Source: Chengkuizengella marina (GTDB lineage Bacteria > Bacillota > Bacilli > Paenibacillales > KCTC-33759). Taken from it: a stretch of DNA of 64,000 bases. The notes beneath the pieces are model-generated. The model saw only the letters and a list, made by a program, of their open reading frames with translations. It made no database searches and was not told the DNA's origin. The stretch is taken from positions 1-64,000 of the forward strand of contig NZ_SIJB01000004.1 of NCBI RefSeq assembly GCF_009910845.1. The letters are read 5' to 3'. The translations under genes and the position numbers were made by a program. This document shows, piece by piece, positions 63,757 to 64,000 of this stretch (within the stretch, counting starts at the first letter, position 1; every line of letters starts with the position of its first letter).

Positions 63757-64000
63757 TTATTTATTTGCTAGATGGAAAGTATCTGATCGTAAACCTCTAC
63801 GGATAGACTCAAGAGCAAAAACTTCTCCAGGTGAAATATTTCCTAAGTTGACCTTTGGTCCTAAGTTGTTAATGAAAAGGATCTGTTGAGATTTTAAAGG
63901 AGCTTCCCACATGATTTTTTCTGGTTGAGAGACACTGTTTATGATTTGAAAAATATCATCCTTATCGCATTCTCCATGCTCATCAAAAATCCCCACTTCG
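63757..64000 (-). CDS. comA: Phosphosulfolactate synthase, C-terminal part (partial)
   Basis: The last 80 codons of a gene that starts beyond the right edge. FDEHGECDKDDIFQIINSV, IMWEAPLKSQQILFINNLGP, VNLGNISPGEVFALESIRRG and LRSDTF match the end of ComA, which adds sulfite to phosphoenolpyruvate. It precedes comB by 43 bases in one operon. The pair would make sulfolactate, an abundant spore metabolite in B. subtilis. Confidence 0.9.
   Translation of the reverse strand, partial: EVGIFDEHGECDKDDIFQIINSVSQPEKIMWEAPLKSQQILFINNLGPKVNLGNISPGEVFALESIRRGLRSDTFHLANK

Overview
The window is low-GC Bacillales DNA. Several features point to an endospore former, probably Paenibacillus-like and possibly from a marine or sediment habitat. 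These are three tandem YjcZ-type mini membrane proteins, a YheC/YheD coat-associated ATP-grasp protein, a ytxG/ytxH pair, the yqhQ-yqhR-aroQ-pepQ-efp block, MntR, and sulfolactate genes (comA/comB) of the kind linked to spore sulfolactate in B. subtilis. The species is inferred from gene content; no rRNA or tRNA gene was seen.

Left part (1-14 kb): the end of a CBM3 cellulose-binding protein, an alpha/beta hydrolase, DUF2164, a broken HD-domain gene, small regulators and enzymes, a secreted 5'-nucleotidase, and an MhqR-like quinone-stress locus (MarR regulator, DoxX, pirin) carrying an 18-bp palindromic operator. A run of small genes on the minus strand and a dienelactone-hydrolase-like gene follow. 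Two genes here are split by single-base shifts in short homopolymers.

Middle (14-40 kb): two large secreted beta-glucanases, GH30 (14.6 kb) and GH81 with four FN3 and two CBM56 modules (30.1 kb), each preceded by CcpA cre-like sites, suggest catabolite-controlled use of beta-1,3/1,6-glucans. Between them lie a two-component system, an MFS pump, arsenate reductase, methionine aminopeptidase, a glutaredoxin/Crp-Fnr/thioredoxin group, an IS110 remnant, and a three-gene cluster (25.9-27.6 kb) of two unrecognised secreted proteins plus a 46-aa membrane protein. That cluster is the best candidate for something undescribed. Next come an AbrB/Doc toxin-antitoxin pair and a YobV/YobU-like regulator pair.

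Right part (40-64 kb): PrsA-type foldase, Dabb protein, 14-TM MFS pump, DUF86, SufR-like regulator, ytxG/ytxH, Hsp20, the YjcZ trio, a Zur-like Fur regulator with yidD, a T-box leader before metG, a zinc-binding lipoprotein gene with a promoter and Zur box, CcdA, mntR, patatin, a beta-lactamase-fold hydrolase, then yqhQ, yqhR, aroQ, pepQ, efp and lysC. The lysC gene keeps an internal start expected to give a separate beta subunit. The window ends in comB and a partial comA.
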